Under the pieces are notes generated by a model. It saw only the letters and a list, made by a program, of their open reading frames with translations, was not told the origin of the DNA and made no database searches. Position numbers and translations under genes: made by a program. Below are positions 17,526 to 27,130 of a stretch of DNA of 64,000 bases, one piece after another; position 1 is the stretch's first letter; each line of letters opens with the position of its first letter. This stretch comes from Gordonia sp. 'Campus' (lineage in GTDB: Bacteria; Actinomycetota; Actinomycetes; Mycobacteriales; Mycobacteriaceae). The stretch covers positions 186,001-250,000 of the forward strand of contig NZ_JAKOIW010000002.1 in the NCBI RefSeq assembly GCF_022206305.1, read 5' to 3'.

Positions 17526-18097
17526 GCCAGCTGAACCTCTCGCATCGATGTGATCGCGGCCGCGATGGACCCGGTGAGGCCGGAGGCGTAACCGCCTGCG
17601 GACAGTGCCAGGTCGTGGGCCTGGGTGCTCGCGGAGCCGAGGTCCGCACGTAGACCCGCCAGCGACGGGGAGCCCGGCGGCATGCCTGGCGCCGCCGACT
17701 CCGATCCCGACGCCGACGGCGAGGCGGACGCGGACGGTCGGTCGAGTGTGCTCGCGACGTCCTGGTCGAGACGGATGATCTCCTCCCGCAGGGCGCGGGC
17801 GTGCTGCGCACGCTGATCGGCGACCACCCGCAGCGCTGCGCCGTAGCCGGGCTCGACGGGTATCAGGGCACGGGCGGCGCCCTCGTCGGCCAGCGCGGAC
17901 CGCACCAGCGGCACGAGCGACTCGGCGAGGAGGGTCTCGGCAGAGGGCGACGTGTCGCACCCGGTCAGGCCGAGGCCGGCCATTCCGGCGCCGGCCACCG
18001 CCACGCTCGCGACGAGTCCGCCGCGTAACGCGGTCCGGCGGTCGACCGGCTGCCGAACGGTGCTTCGCTCGATCGGGGGCATGCTCACCCGGGACAT
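17522..18097 (-). CDS. Tat-type lipoprotein, Rv2843-like
   Basis: 191-residue exported protein. Residues about 15-45 hold R-R-T-A-L-R-G-G, an Ala/Val/Gly hydrophobic stretch and the lipobox L-T-G-C, so export (possibly by Tat) and lipidation at the cysteine are predicted. The mature part is helical, with a Ser/Ala/Pro-rich patch (S-A-S-A-S-P-S-A-S-G) in the middle. It resembles a ferritin-like bundle, as does its coupled partner. The ATG at 18097 is preferred; an ATG at 18082 would also keep the signal peptide. Function unknown. Confidence 0.75.
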   Translation of the reverse strand: MSRVSMPPIERSTVRQPVDRRTALRGGLVASVAVAGAGMAGLGLTGCDTSPSAETLLAESLVPLVRSALADEGAARALIPVEPGYGAALRVVADQRAQHARALREEIIRLDQDVASTLDRPSASASPSASGSESAAPGMPPGSPSLAGLRADLGSASTQAHDLALSAGGYASGLTGSIAAAITSMREVQLA

Positions 18098-18198
18098 GAT
18101 GCCAGCAGTGCTGCGCGCGATGGATCCACTACGATGTTCACCGAGCAACGTCGTGCGACACCCGGCACGGCCCGACAACTGAAGACGAGGGGAGTGGC

Positions 18199-18795
18199 AT
18201 GTCGATCAGCCCGACGCACGTGAGCGAACTCGTCGAAAAGCTTGTCGCCGAACGGGGATTCGATCTCGAAGACGTCACGGTGCGCACTCGGGACGGGCAG
18301 GAGGAACTGTCCGTCGTCGTCGACCGCGACGGCGGGAGCGACCTCGACGTCCTCGCCGAACTCAGCAACCAGATCTCCGACGTCCTCGACGCGACGCCCG
18401 AATTCGCCGATCTCGCCTACGTGCTCGAGGTGACCTCGCGGGGCGTGGAGAGTCCGCTGACGCATCCCCGGCACTGGCGTCGCAATCGCGGCCGCCGAGT
18501 CGTCGTCGAGGTGGCGGGAGACCCCGGATCGGAGGCGCGCACGGTGAGCGGTCGCATCGGCCGACTGCTCGACGATCCGCCGAACTCGGTGCAGGTGGTC
18601 GCGAATCACAAGGGGCGCATCGCCGTGGAGAGCGTCGACCTCGGGGCCGTGACGAAAGCCGTGGTGCAGGTGGACTTCTCCCAGCCGAGTGTCCGCGAAC
18701 TCGAGCTGTGCGGCCTCGAACCCGAGGAGATCGAACGTCGCCGCGCGCCCGCCGCCGCCCGCGAAGTGCACACCACAAATGAACACGACAAGTGA
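18199..18795 (+). CDS. rimP: ribosome maturation factor RimP
   Basis: 198-residue factor for 30S subunit maturation. The N-terminal alpha/beta domain includes V-V-D-R-D-G-G-S-D-L-D-V-L, the middle has L-E-V-T-S-R-G-V-E-S-P-L-T-H-P-R-H-W, the family signature, and a C-terminal SH3-like domain follows. The ATG is preceded by GAGGGGAG. It leads the conserved rimP-nusA-ylxR-infB-rbfA cluster. A TACGAT about 70 bp upstream may be its -10. Equivalent to Rv2842c. Confidence 0.95.
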   Translation: MSISPTHVSELVEKLVAERGFDLEDVTVRTRDGQEELSVVVDRDGGSDLDVLAELSNQISDVLDATPEFADLAYVLEVTSRGVESPLTHPRHWRRNRGRRVVVEVAGDPGSEARTVSGRIGRLLDDPPNSVQVVANHKGRIAVESVDLGAVTKAVVQVDFSQPSVRELELCGLEPEEIERRRAPAAAREVHTTNEHDK

Positions 18796-18811
18796 ATAGG
18801 AGACCGACGAC

Positions 18812-19822
18812 ATGAACATCGACATCGCCGCCCTGCGCATGATCGAGGCCGACAAGGGCATCCCGATCGAGACGGTCATCACCGCCATCGAGACGGCGCT
18901 GCTCACCGCTTACCGCCACACCGACGGGTTCGCACCGCACGCGCGCGTGGATGTGAACCGCAAGTCCGGTGCCGTGCGCGTGATGGCTCAGGAGGTGGAT
19001 CAGGACGGCAACGTCGTCCACGAGTGGGACGACACCCCGGAGGGATTCGGGCGGATCGCCGCGACCACCGCACGGCAGGTCATCCTGCAACGACTCCGCG
19101 ACGCGGAGAACGAGAAGAACTTCGGTGACCTCGTCGCCCACGAGGGCGAGATCGTCGGTGGCGTCGTGCAGCAGGACTCGCGCGCCAACGCCCGCGGGAT
19201 GGTCGTCGTCCAGATCGGCAGCGACGCCAACAGCACCGAGGGAATCATTCCGTCGGCCGAGCAGGTGCCCGGCGAGGTCTACACCCACGGCGACCGCATC
19301 AAGTGCTACGTCGTCGGCGTCAGCCGCGGATCGCGCGGACCGCAGATCACCCTGTCGCGGACGCACCCCAACCTGGTGCGCAAACTCTTCTCCCTCGAGG
19401 TGCCCGAGATCGAGGACGGTTCGGTGGAGATCGTGGCCGTTGCTCGCGAGGCCGGTCATCGGTCGAAGATCGCCGTCCACACCGGTGTCGCCGGACTGAA
19501 CGCGAAGGGTGCGTGCATCGGCCCGATGGGGCAGCGCGTGCGCAACGTGATGAGCGAACTGGCCGGCGAGAAGATCGACATCATCGACTACGACACCGAC
19601 CCCGCCGTCTTCGTCGGGAATGCGCTGTCCCCCGCGAAGGTTGTCTCGGTGACCGTCGTCGACGCGGAGGCGAAGGCCGCCCGGGTCGTCGTGCCGGACT
19701 ACCAGTTGTCGCTGGCGATCGGCAAGGAGGGCCAGAACGCCCGCCTCGCCGCGCGCCTGACCGGCTGGCGGATCGACATCCGCTCGGATGCCGCGCCCGC
19801 TGCCGGGGACGGACACGAGTGA
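18812..19822 (+). CDS. nusA: transcription termination/antitermination factor NusA
   Basis: 336-residue RNA polymerase-associated factor for pausing, termination and antitermination. It has the N-terminal polymerase-binding domain, an S1 domain (about residues 105-180) and two KH domains with G-M-G-Q-R-V-R-N-V in the first and [13 protein letters not shown] in the second. Like other actinobacterial NusA it lacks the C-terminal acidic repeats of E. coli. The ATG follows AGGAGA. It is 16 bp after rimP and probably co-transcribed. Confidence 0.96.
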   Translation: MNIDIAALRMIEADKGIPIETVITAIETALLTAYRHTDGFAPHARVDVNRKSGAVRVMAQEVDQDGNVVHEWDDTPEGFGRIAATTARQVILQRLRDAENEKNFGDLVAHEGEIVGGVVQQDSRANARGMVVVQIGSDANSTEGIIPSAEQVPGEVYTHGDRIKCYVVGVSRGSRGPQITLSRTHPNLVRKLFSLEVPEIEDGSVEIVAVAREAGHRSKIAVHTGVAGLNAKGACIGPMGQRVRNVMSELAGEKIDIIDYDTDPAVFVGNALSPAKVVSVTVVDAEAKAARVVVPDYQLSLAIGKEGQNARLAARLTGWRIDIRSDAAPAAGDGHE

Positions 19823-19864
19823 CCCGCGGGAGCGGCCGATTGTTCCTGGCGTGCGCGATCGCGC

Positions 19865-19870
19865 TAGACT
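19865..19870 (+). promoter_or_regulatory. possible internal -10 before ylxR
   Basis: TAGACT, 5 nt before the ylxR ATG. It may give an internal, nearly leaderless transcript for ylxR-infB. Confidence 0.4.
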
Positions 19871-19875
19871 GATCG

Positions 19876-20211
19876 ATGGTTCAGCGATCCGCCCCGAGTA
19901 CGCCAACGGGCGCCACCCCCATCAGGATGTGCGTCGGTTGTCGGCAGCGGGCAGAGACCGGCGATCTGGTCCGTGTCGTCGCGCAGATGCGTGAGGACAC
20001 CCCGATGATCGTGGTCGATCCCGCGAAGACCATGCCGGGGCGAGGCGCGTGGCTGCACGCGCGGTCGGAGTGCATCTCCACCGCGACGCGACGCCGAGCC
20101 TTCGCCGCGGCACTCCGGACCCCCGGTCTGACCGTGGACCCGGAGGATCTCGCCGAACAGCTCGGCGTGATCGACCACCAGAGGATGGCTCCCCGGAGCC
20201 GGAACAGGTAG
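19876..20211 (+). CDS. ylxR: YlxR/RnpM family RNA-binding protein
   Basis: 111-residue DUF448 protein. The signature P-I-R-M-C-V-G-C-R-Q-R near the N-terminus and G-R-G-A-W-L-H in the middle are the two conserved family motifs. Members bind RNA; in Firmicutes the homologue RnpM associates with RNase P. It lies between nusA and infB as in most bacteria. The N-terminal 15 residues are Ser/Thr/Pro-rich. Confidence 0.93.
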   Translation: MVQRSAPSTPTGATPIRMCVGCRQRAETGDLVRVVAQMREDTPMIVVDPAKTMPGRGAWLHARSECISTATRRRAFAAALRTPGLTVDPEDLAEQLGVIDHQRMAPRSRNR

Positions 20212-20265
20212 CAGAAGACATGAGCACACCGTGAAGTCACGATGAGCATGTACCGGACTTAAATC

Positions 20266-20295
20266 GAGGCCGTAGCGGGTGAGCCGCTTGGCCTC
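20266..20295 (+). promoter_or_regulatory. stable hairpin just before the infB ribosome site
   Basis: GAGGCC (20266-20271) pairs with GGCCTC (20290-20295), and inside it AGCGG (20274-20278) pairs with CCGCT (20284-20288) around a GTGAG loop. The 11-bp interrupted stem ends six bases before the GAGGAG ribosome site. It lacks a T-run, so it looks like a translational element rather than a terminator. Confidence 0.55.
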
Positions 20296-20310
20296 CAAGT
20301 GAGGAGAGCA

Positions 20311-23184
20311 GTGGCAGGCAAAGCCCGCGTGCACGAACTGGCCAAGGAACTCGGCGTCACCAGCAAACAGGTGCTCGAGCGTCTGAAGGAACAGGGCGAG
20401 TTCGTCAAATCGGCGTCGTCGACGGTTGAGGCCCCCGTGGCCCGTCGACTGCGTGAATCATTCCCCGGCAAGGACGGGGCAGCCAAGGACTCTAAGTCGT
20501 CCGCGGCGCCCGGCCCGCGCCAGTCGGCCAAACCCGGACCCAAGCCGTCCGGCGGCCAGAGCGCACCGAAGCCCGGTGCGCCCACCCCGGCGGCACCCGC
20601 CGCCGGTCCGACACCCGCACCCCGCAGCAGCGGTCCCAAGCCGGGCGCACCGCGGCCGGCCCCGGCTCCGGTGGAAACCCCGGCACCGGCGCCCGCCGCC
20701 GAGCGACCCGCACCCCGACCGACGCCCGCGGCACCGGCGCCGCAGGCCCCGGCCGCTTCGGCGACACCGGCCGCCCCGGCAGCTCCGTCGGCTCCGGCGT
20801 CCACTCCGGGTCCGAGCGCTCGTCCCGGACCCAAGCCGGGCCCGCGTGCCCCGCGGGTCGGCAACAACCCGTACTCGTCGGCCCCGGCGCCCGCGCCACG
20901 TCCGGCAGCCCGTCCCGGTCCCGGCCAGGCAGGTCCTCGCCCCGGCGGCGGTCGTCCCGGCCCCGCGGGCCAGAGTGGCCCCCGCCCCGGTGGCGGTCGT
21001 CCCGCACCCGGTCAGGGCGGTCCCCGTCCGAACCCGGGCAACATGCCCCCGCGTCCCAGCCCCGGCGCCATGCCGTCTCGCGCAGCGCGTCCCGACGCCC
21101 GTCCGGGCGGTCGTGGCGGCGCAGGCGGAGGTCGTGGCGGACCCGGCGGTGGCGGCGGCGGTTACCGCGGTGGCGGCGCTCCCGGCGGCGCACCGGGAGG
21201 TCCTCCCGGTGGTGGCTTCCGCGGACGTCCCGGCGGCGGTGGCGGCGGCGGTCGTGGCCGCGGCGGTGCCGCAGGTGCCTTCGGTCGTCCCGGCGGTGCC
21301 CCGCGACGCGGACGCAAGTCGAAGCGTGCGAAACGCGCCGAGTACGAGAACATGCAGGCACCGGCCGTCGGTGGCGTCCGGCTGCCGCGCGGCAACGGTG
21401 AGGTCATCCGCCTCGCCCGCGGTGCATCGCTCTCGGACTTCGCCGACAAGATCGACGCCAACCCGGCATCGCTGGTCCAGGCGCTGTTCAATCTCGGCGA
21501 GATGGTCACGGCGACCGAGTCGGTCAACGACGAGACGCTGGAGCTGCTCGGCTCGGAGATGAACTACCGCGTCCAGGTGGTCAGCCCCGAGGACGAGGAC
21601 CGCGAGCTCCTCGACAGCTTCGACCTCACCTACGGCGAGGACGAGGGCGGCGAGGAAGACCTCGAACAGCGTCCGCCGGTGGTCACCGTCATGGGCCACG
21701 TCGATCACGGTAAGACCCGACTGCTCGACACGATCCGTAAGGCCAACGTCCGTGAGGGCGAGGCCGGCGGTATCACCCAGCACATCGGTGCCTACCAGGT
21801 GAACACCCACCTCAACGGTGAGGATCGCCTGATCACGTTCATCGACACCCCGGGTCACGAGGCGTTCACCGCCATGCGTGCCCGCGGTGCCAAGGCCACC
21901 GACATCGCGATCCTCGTGGTCGCGGCCGACGACGGTGTCATGCCGCAGACGGTGGAGGCGGTCAACCACGCCCAGGCGGCCGACGTGCCGATCGTGGTCG
22001 CGGTGAACAAGATCGACAAGGAAGGCGCCGACCCGCAGAAGATCCGCGGGCAGCTGACCGAGTACGGCCTGATCCCCGAGGAGTACGGCGGCGACGCCAT
22101 GTTCGTCGACATCTCGGCCAAGCAGGGCGAGAACATCGACGCGCTGCTCGAAGCCGTGCTGCTCACCGCGGACGCGTCGCTCGACCTGCGGGCGAACCCG
22201 GACATGGACGCGCAGGGTGTCGCCATCGAGGCGCACCTCGACCGCGGTCGTGGCCCGGTGGCGACCGTGCTCGTCCAGCGCGGCACGCTGAAGGTCGGCG
22301 ACTCGATCGTCGCCGGCGACGCCTACGGTCGTGTGCGTCGCATGGTCGACGAGCACGGCGACGACGTGCCCGAGGCACTGCCGTCGCGTCCGGTCCAGGT
22401 CATCGGTTTCACCTCGGTCCCCGGCGCAGGCGACAACCTGCTCGTGGTCGAGGAGGACCGCATCGCCCGGCAGATCGCCGACCGGCGCAACGCACGCAAG
22501 CGCAACGCGCTCGCCGCTCGCAGCCGTAAGCGGATCAGCCTGGAAGACCTGGATTCGGCTCTCAAGGAGACCAGCCAGCTCAACCTCATCCTCAAGGGTG
22601 ACAACTCGGGTACGGTCGAGGCCCTCGAAGAGGCCCTGCTGAACATCGAGATGGGCGACGAGGTCTCGCTGCGGATCATCGACCGCGGTGTCGGTGGCGT
22701 GACCGAGACCAACGTCAACCTGGCGGCGGCCTCGGATGCGATCATCATCGGCTTCAACGTGCGCGCGGAGGGCAAGGCCACCGAGCTGGCCAACCGCGAG
22801 GGCGTCGACATCCGGTACTACTCGGTGATCTACCAGGCCATCGACGAGATCGAGAGCGCGCTCAAGGGCATGCTCAAGCCGATCTACGAAGAGGTGGAAC
22901 TCGGCCGCGCCGAGATCCGCGCCATCTTCAAGTCGTCGAAGGTCGGCAACATCGCCGGTTGTCTCGTGCAGTCGGGCATCATGCGGCGTAATGCCAAGGC
23001 ACGCTTGCTGCGTGACAACGTCGTGGTCGCCGAGAACCTCACCGTGTCCTCGCTCAAGCGCGAGAAGGACGATGCGACCGAGGTGCGCGAAGGCTACGAA
23101 TGTGGTCTCACGTTGACCTACTCGGACATCAAGGTGGACGACGTGATCGAGACCTACGAGCTGCGGGAGAAGCCGCGCGACTGA
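20311..23184 (+). CDS. infB: translation initiation factor IF-2
   Basis: 957-residue GTPase that places initiator tRNA on the ribosome. The IF2 N-terminal helical motif ([15 protein letters not shown]) is followed by about 275 residues of Pro/Ala/Gly/Arg low-complexity sequence. After that come the conserved [13 protein letters not shown] block and the G domain with G1 G-H-V-D-H-G-K-T at residues 462-469, D-T-P-G-H-E and N-K-I-D-K, then domains II to IV. The GTG at 20311 is chosen because GAGGAG precedes it and the conserved protein begins M-A-G-K-A-R-V-H. A GTG at 20299 is less likely. Equivalent to Rv2839c. Confidence 0.97.
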   Translation: MAGKARVHELAKELGVTSKQVLERLKEQGEFVKSASSTVEAPVARRLRESFPGKDGAAKDSKSSAAPGPRQSAKPGPKPSGGQSAPKPGAPTPAAPAAGPTPAPRSSGPKPGAPRPAPAPVETPAPAPAAERPAPRPTPAAPAPQAPAASATPAAPAAPSAPASTPGPSARPGPKPGPRAPRVGNNPYSSAPAPAPRPAARPGPGQAGPRPGGGRPGPAGQSGPRPGGGRPAPGQGGPRPNPGNMPPRPSPGAMPSRAARPDARPGGRGGAGGGRGGPGGGGGGYRGGGAPGGAPGGPPGGGFRGRPGGGGGGGRGRGGAAGAFGRPGGAPRRGRKSKRAKRAEYENMQAPAVGGVRLPRGNGEVIRLARGASLSDFADKIDANPASLVQALFNLGEMVTATESVNDETLELLGSEMNYRVQVVSPEDEDRELLDSFDLTYGEDEGGEEDLEQRPPVVTVMGHVDHGKTRLLDTIRKANVREGEAGGITQHIGAYQVNTHLNGEDRLITFIDTPGHEAFTAMRARGAKATDIAILVVAADDGVMPQTVEAVNHAQAADVPIVVAVNKIDKEGADPQKIRGQLTEYGLIPEEYGGDAMFVDISAKQGENIDALLEAVLLTADASLDLRANPDMDAQGVAIEAHLDRGRGPVATVLVQRGTLKVGDSIVAGDAYGRVRRMVDEHGDDVPEALPSRPVQVIGFTSVPGAGDNLLVVEEDRIARQIADRRNARKRNALAARSRKRISLEDLDSALKETSQLNLILKGDNSGTVEALEEALLNIEMGDEVSLRIIDRGVGGVTETNVNLAAASDAIIIGFNVRAEGKATELANREGVDIRYYSVIYQAIDEIESALKGMLKPIYEEVELGRAEIRAIFKSSKVGNIAGCLVQSGIMRRNAKARLLRDNVVVAENLTVSSLKREKDDATEVREGYECGLTLTYSDIKVDDVIETYELREKPRD
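20490..21340 (+). repeat. Pro/Gly/Arg low-complexity tract within infB
   Basis: The first half is Ala/Pro-rich and the second half Gly/Arg-rich, with many R-P-G-G-G and G-G-G-G runs. The opposite strand is therefore also open over long distances, which creates spurious antisense frames. Confidence 0.8.
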
Positions 23185-23282
23185 CGCGGTGAACTGCTGA
23201 CTCGTACGTCATCTCGACAGCTGTGGTGCGCGCCGGTCCGGACAGGGCCGGCGCGCACGCAGCGCTACGAAAGGACTCTGCG

Positions 23283-23756
23283 ATGGTTGATCCCGCACGA
23301 GCACAGCGCCTGGCCAAGCGGATCTCGTCGATCGTCGCGTCGGCGATCGCCTCCGAGATCAAGGATCCGCGACTGGCGTATGTGACGGTCACCGACGCCC
23401 GGGTGACCAACGATCTCCACGACGCGACCATCTACTACACGGTGATGGGCGAGTCGCTCGACGACGAGCCCGACTTCGAGGCCGCCGCCGCGGGCCTGGC
23501 GAAGGCGACCGGTGTGCTGCGATCCAAGGTCGGAGCGGGCACCGGTGTGCGCTTCACCCCGACCCTGCGGTTCGTGCTCGACACCGTCCCCGACGCGGCA
23601 CGGCAGATGGAGGAACTCGTCGCCCGAGCCCGGGCCAACGACGAGATGGTCGCTCGTCGCGCCGCCGAGGCGAAGCCCGCCGGCGACACCGACCCGTACC
23701 GCACGGCCGACGACGCCGACGCGACCCCCGACGAATCCGCCGGTACCCAGGAGTGA
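23283..23756 (+). CDS. rbfA: 30S ribosome-binding factor RbfA
   Basis: 157-residue KH-fold protein that binds the 16S 5' region late in 30S assembly. Family stretches are [14 protein letters not shown] near the N-terminus, [13 protein letters not shown], and L-R-F-V-L-D-T near residue 100. The C-terminal 35 residues are acidic and not conserved. The ATG at 23283 follows GAAAGGA. The last bases overlap the GTG of the next gene (GTGA). Confidence 0.95.
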   Translation: MVDPARAQRLAKRISSIVASAIASEIKDPRLAYVTVTDARVTNDLHDATIYYTVMGESLDDEPDFEAAAAGLAKATGVLRSKVGAGTGVRFTPTLRFVLDTVPDAARQMEELVARARANDEMVARRAAEAKPAGDTDPYRTADDADATPDESAGTQE

Positions 23757-24709
23757 GCAGTTCGTCGAGCGCGGCGATCGCCGAGACGCTGGCCTCCGCG
23801 ACCGCGGTGACCATCTGCTGTCATGTCCGCCCGGATGCGGACACGATCGGCAGCGGTCTGGCGCTGGGGCTGGCGCTCGACCGCCGAGGCGTCGAGGTCG
23901 AGGTCTCCTATCCCGGGAGCGAGCCGCTTCCGGCCTCGCTCGCCGGGCTGCCCGGCGGCAAGCTGCTGTGCCCGCCCGACGAGGTCGTGGGGCATCCGCT
24001 CGTGGTCGCGGTCGACGCCGCCAACCTCGAACGCCTCGAGTCCCTCGGTGCGGTCTTCGCGGCGGCGCAGACCTCCGTGACCATCGACCACCATGCGTCG
24101 AATCCCGGTTTCGGTGACCTCGATCTGGTCGATCCCGCTGCCGACTGCACCGCTGTCCTGGTTCTGGACGTGCTCGACGCGCTCGGCGTCGACCTCGATG
24201 CTGACATCGCGACCTGCATCTACGCCGGGCTCACCACCGACACCGGGTCGTTCCGGTGGGCGCGGCCCGGGTCGTTCCGGGTCGCGGCGCGGTTGCTGGA
24301 GACCGGGGTGGACGCCCGCAGGTGGAGCCGGATCCTCTTCGATTCGCATCCGTTCGCCTGGTTCTCGATGATGTCGGGCGTCCTGGCCTCGGCCCGGCTG
24401 GTGCCGACGGCCTGCAACGGCGAAGGGCTCGTCTACGCCGTCGTCGACCAGCAGGCGCTCGCGGGCATGAGCTGGGAAGAATCCGAGAGTGTTGTCGACA
24501 CCATCCGCACCGCGCGGGAAGCCGAGGTCGCCGCGGTCTTCAAGGAGGGTGAGCCCGGCGTGTGGACCATCTCGCTGCGCTCCAAGGACGTGGTGGACCT
24601 CGTGCCGATCGCGCGGGCGCATGGCGGCGGCGGCCATCGGCAGGCCTCCGGATACAGCGACACCGGCACTGCCGACGAGGTCGTCGCGAGGCTGCTGGAG
24701 TCGCTCTGA
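23753..24709 (+). CDS. DHH/DHHA1 phosphoesterase (NrnA / CnpB type)
   Basis: 318-residue DHH-family nuclease. By family it degrades short oligonucleotides, pAp and, in the M. tuberculosis homologue Rv2837c, c-di-AMP and its pApA product. The metal-binding motifs are seen as [17 protein letters not shown] and I-D-H-H-A-S-N. The C-terminal DHHA1 substrate domain ends with [11 protein letters not shown]. The GTG overlaps the rbfA stop. Its own stop overlaps the CTG start proposed for dinF. Confidence 0.93.
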   Translation: MSSSSSAAIAETLASATAVTICCHVRPDADTIGSGLALGLALDRRGVEVEVSYPGSEPLPASLAGLPGGKLLCPPDEVVGHPLVVAVDAANLERLESLGAVFAAAQTSVTIDHHASNPGFGDLDLVDPAADCTAVLVLDVLDALGVDLDADIATCIYAGLTTDTGSFRWARPGSFRVAARLLETGVDARRWSRILFDSHPFAWFSMMSGVLASARLVPTACNGEGLVYAVVDQQALAGMSWEESESVVDTIRTAREAEVAAVFKEGEPGVWTISLRSKDVVDLVPIARAHGGGGHRQASGYSDTGTADEVVARLLESL

Positions 24710-26100
24710 ACCAGGACACCGCCGGCCTTCAGAACGTCGGAGTCGCGCGCATCGCGACGCTGACCGTGTCAGCGCTCGCGGTCCTCATCGCACCGCCGCT
24801 GTACCTGCTGCTCGACCTCGCCGTCGTCGGCCGCCTCGGCGGTGCGGAACTCGCCGCCCTGGGCGTCGGGACGTTGGTCCTGTCGATCGTCAGCACCCAG
24901 CTGACCTTCCTGTCCTACGGCACCACCGCACGCTCGGCGCGGCGCTTCGGCTCCGGCGACCGTCCCGGTGCCGTCCTGGAAGGGGTGCAGGCCAGTTGGA
25001 TCGCCGTGGCCGTGGGCATCCTGATCGTCGCGGTCACCTACCCCTGCGCTCCCGTCGTCATGCGCGTGCTCGTCGGGACCGCCGCGCCGGAATCCGCAGC
25101 GGTCGCCGACGACGCGGCAGGCTGGTTGCGGATCGCGATCTTCGGGGTGCCGCTGATCTTGCTGTCGATGGCGGGCAACGGGTGGATGCGCGGTGTGCAG
25201 GACACCCGCCGCCCCGTCGTGTACGTGGTCGTCGGGCTGTCGGTCGCCGCGGTCCTCGTCGTCGGCCTGGTCCACGGTGTCGGCCCCTTCCCGCGGTTGG
25301 GGCTGGACGGCAGCGCGGTGGCCAACGTGATCGGACAGGGTCTCACCGGGTTGCTCTTCGCCGTGCGGGTGAGCCGTGAGGCGCGCCGGGTCTCGGTGGC
25401 CGACGCATCGGACGGTGGACCCGGGGTAGGTGCCTTCACACCTGACTGGTCGATCATCCGGGCGCAGTTGGTCATGGCCCGAGATCTCGTCGTCCGCAGT
25501 CTGTCGTTCCAGATCTGTTTCGTCTCGGCGGCCGCGGTCGCCGCACGTTTCGGGGTCGCGCAGGTCGCCGCCCACCAGCTGGTGCTGCAACTGTGGGAGT
25601 TCATGGCCCTGTTCCTCGACTCCCTCGCCATCGCTGCCCAGGCCCTCGTTGGTGCGGCGCTGGGCGCCGGACGGCTCGGGGTCGCGGATTCGGTCGCCCG
25701 GCGGGTGACCGTCGTGTCGCTGATCGCCGCGACCGCGATGGCGGCGATCTTCGCCGCCGGCGCGACGCTGATCCCGCGGATCTTCACCTCCGATGCGTCC
25801 GTGCTCGACGCGGTCGGCGTGCCGTGGTGGTTCTTCGTCGGCATGCTGCCGATCGCCGGGGTCGTCTTCGCCCTCGACGGTGTGCTCCTCGGCAGCGGTG
25901 ATGCGGCGTTCCTGCGGACCGCGACCCTGACCGGGGCGCTGGTCGGGTTCCTGCCGCTGATCTGGCTGTCGCTGGTCTTCGACTGGGGACTGGCCGGGGT
26001 GTGGTCGGGTCTGGTGGTGTTCATGCTCGTCCGGCTGGCCACCGTGGTGTGGCGGATCCGATCCGGACGCTGGCGGCAGGCGGGTGCGGTCCGCGCCTGA
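24706..26100 (+). CDS. dinF: MATE-family efflux transporter, DinF-like
   Basis: 464-residue multidrug and toxin extrusion transporter with about 12 predicted membrane helices. Helix 1 begins a few residues after the proposed start and contains P-L-Y-L-L-L-D-L-A-V-V-G-R-L-G-G, a DinF hallmark. No ATG, GTG or TTG lies in frame between 24562 and the first helix, so the natural start is probably the CTG at 24706. It overlaps the upstream TGA as CTGA. The GTG at 24562 would add 48 Arg-rich residues that read as out-of-frame phosphoesterase sequence. Equivalent to Rv2836c. Confidence 0.88.
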   Translation: MNQDTAGLQNVGVARIATLTVSALAVLIAPPLYLLLDLAVVGRLGGAELAALGVGTLVLSIVSTQLTFLSYGTTARSARRFGSGDRPGAVLEGVQASWIAVAVGILIVAVTYPCAPVVMRVLVGTAAPESAAVADDAAGWLRIAIFGVPLILLSMAGNGWMRGVQDTRRPVVYVVVGLSVAAVLVVGLVHGVGPFPRLGLDGSAVANVIGQGLTGLLFAVRVSREARRVSVADASDGGPGVGAFTPDWSIIRAQLVMARDLVVRSLSFQICFVSAAAVAARFGVAQVAAHQLVLQLWEFMALFLDSLAIAAQALVGAALGAGRLGVADSVARRVTVVSLIAATAMAAIFAAGATLIPRIFTSDASVLDAVGVPWWFFVGMLPIAGVVFALDGVLLGSGDAAFLRTATLTGALVGFLPLIWLSLVFDWGLAGVWSGLVVFMLVRLATVVWRIRSGRWRQAGAVRA

Positions 26101-26128
26101 GCGCGCGACTCTGGCACGATGGATCCTC

Positions 26129-27130
26129 GTGGCTACTTTGTGGGCGATCAGCGATCTGCACATCGCCCATCGGGGCAACGAGCACATCGTCGACAGCATC
26201 CGACCGACCTCGGCGGGGGACTGGCTCATCGTGGCCGGTGACGTCGCCGAGCGCACCGACGACATCATCGACACGCTCCGGCGGTTGCGCACGCGCTTTT
26301 CCACCGTCGTGTGGGTCCCGGGCAATCACGAGCTGTACACGACGGCCAAGGACCCGCTACAGCTGTTCGGCGTCGCGCGCTACGACTATCTGGTGCAGGC
26401 CTGCCGCGACATCGGCGTGGTCACGCCCGAGGACATCTACCCGCTGTTCGACCCGGAGGACGGTACGGACCCGGTTCGCGTGGTGCCGATGTTCCTGCTG
26501 TACGACTACACGTTCCGGCCGGAGGGCACCGCGAACAAGCTGACCGCGCTCGCTCTCGCGCGGGAACGCAATGTCGTCGCGACCGACGAATTCCTGCTGT
26601 CGCCCGAACCGTTCCCGACCCGGGACGCCTGGGGCCGCGCGCGCATCGAGATCACGCGCCGCCGGCTGGAGGCGATCGACCCGGCGGAGAAGACGGTCCT
26701 CATCAACCACTGGCCGCTGCGGCGCGAACCGTGCGACGCGCTGATCTACCCGGAGTTCGCACTGTGGTGCGGCAGCGAGCTGACCGCCGACTGGCACAAG
26801 GACTTCAACGCCGCGTGCTGCGTGTACGGCCATCTGCACATCCCGCGCACCACGTGGTACGACGGCATCCGGTTCGAGGAGGTGTCGGTGGGCTATCCGC
26901 GCGAATGGAAGCGGCGCGGCCTGCCGAACCCGTTGATGCGCAACATCGTTCCCGGAGACGGTCTCGTCGCGGCCGACCTGCCCGAACACGGGGTGCGCTT
27001 CGATCTGCCCCCGGACTATGCCGAACGGGCCGCCGAGTTCCGGCAGCGCGTCGAGCAGCGGCAGGCGGAACGGCGCACACGACAGGCGCAGAGACAGGCC
27101 GAACGGCAAGCGCGAGAGGACGACCGATGA
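26129..27130 (+). CDS. pptH: calcineurin-like metallophosphoesterase, PptH-like
   Basis: 333-residue binuclear metallophosphoesterase. All five blocks are present: I-S-D-L-H-I-A-H, G-D-V-A-E, G-N-H-E, N-H-W-P-L and G-H-L-H-I-P. In M. tuberculosis the gene beside pptT (Rv2795c, PptH) removes phosphopantetheine from carrier proteins, opposing PptT. Adjacency and fold make the same role likely here. The C-terminal 40 residues are highly charged (Arg/Gln/Glu), probably one helix. The GTG at 26129 is preferred because the catalytic core starts immediately after it. The stop overlaps the pptT ATG. Confidence 0.88.
   Translation: MATLWAISDLHIAHRGNEHIVDSIRPTSAGDWLIVAGDVAERTDDIIDTLRRLRTRFSTVVWVPGNHELYTTAKDPLQLFGVARYDYLVQACRDIGVVTPEDIYPLFDPEDGTDPVRVVPMFLLYDYTFRPEGTANKLTALALARERNVVATDEFLLSPEPFPTRDAWGRARIEITRRRLEAIDPAEKTVLINHWPLRREPCDALIYPEFALWCGSELTADWHKDFNAACCVYGHLHIPRTTWYDGIRFEEVSVGYPREWKRRGLPNPLMRNIVPGDGLVAADLPEHGVRFDLPPDYAERAAEFRQRVEQRQAERRTRQAQRQAERQAREDDR

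Noticed and set aside
20220-20262. Tiny frames (4 and 6 codons) between ylxR and infB
   Set aside because: Too short to separate from chance; no Shine-Dalgarno sequence and no overlap with infB.
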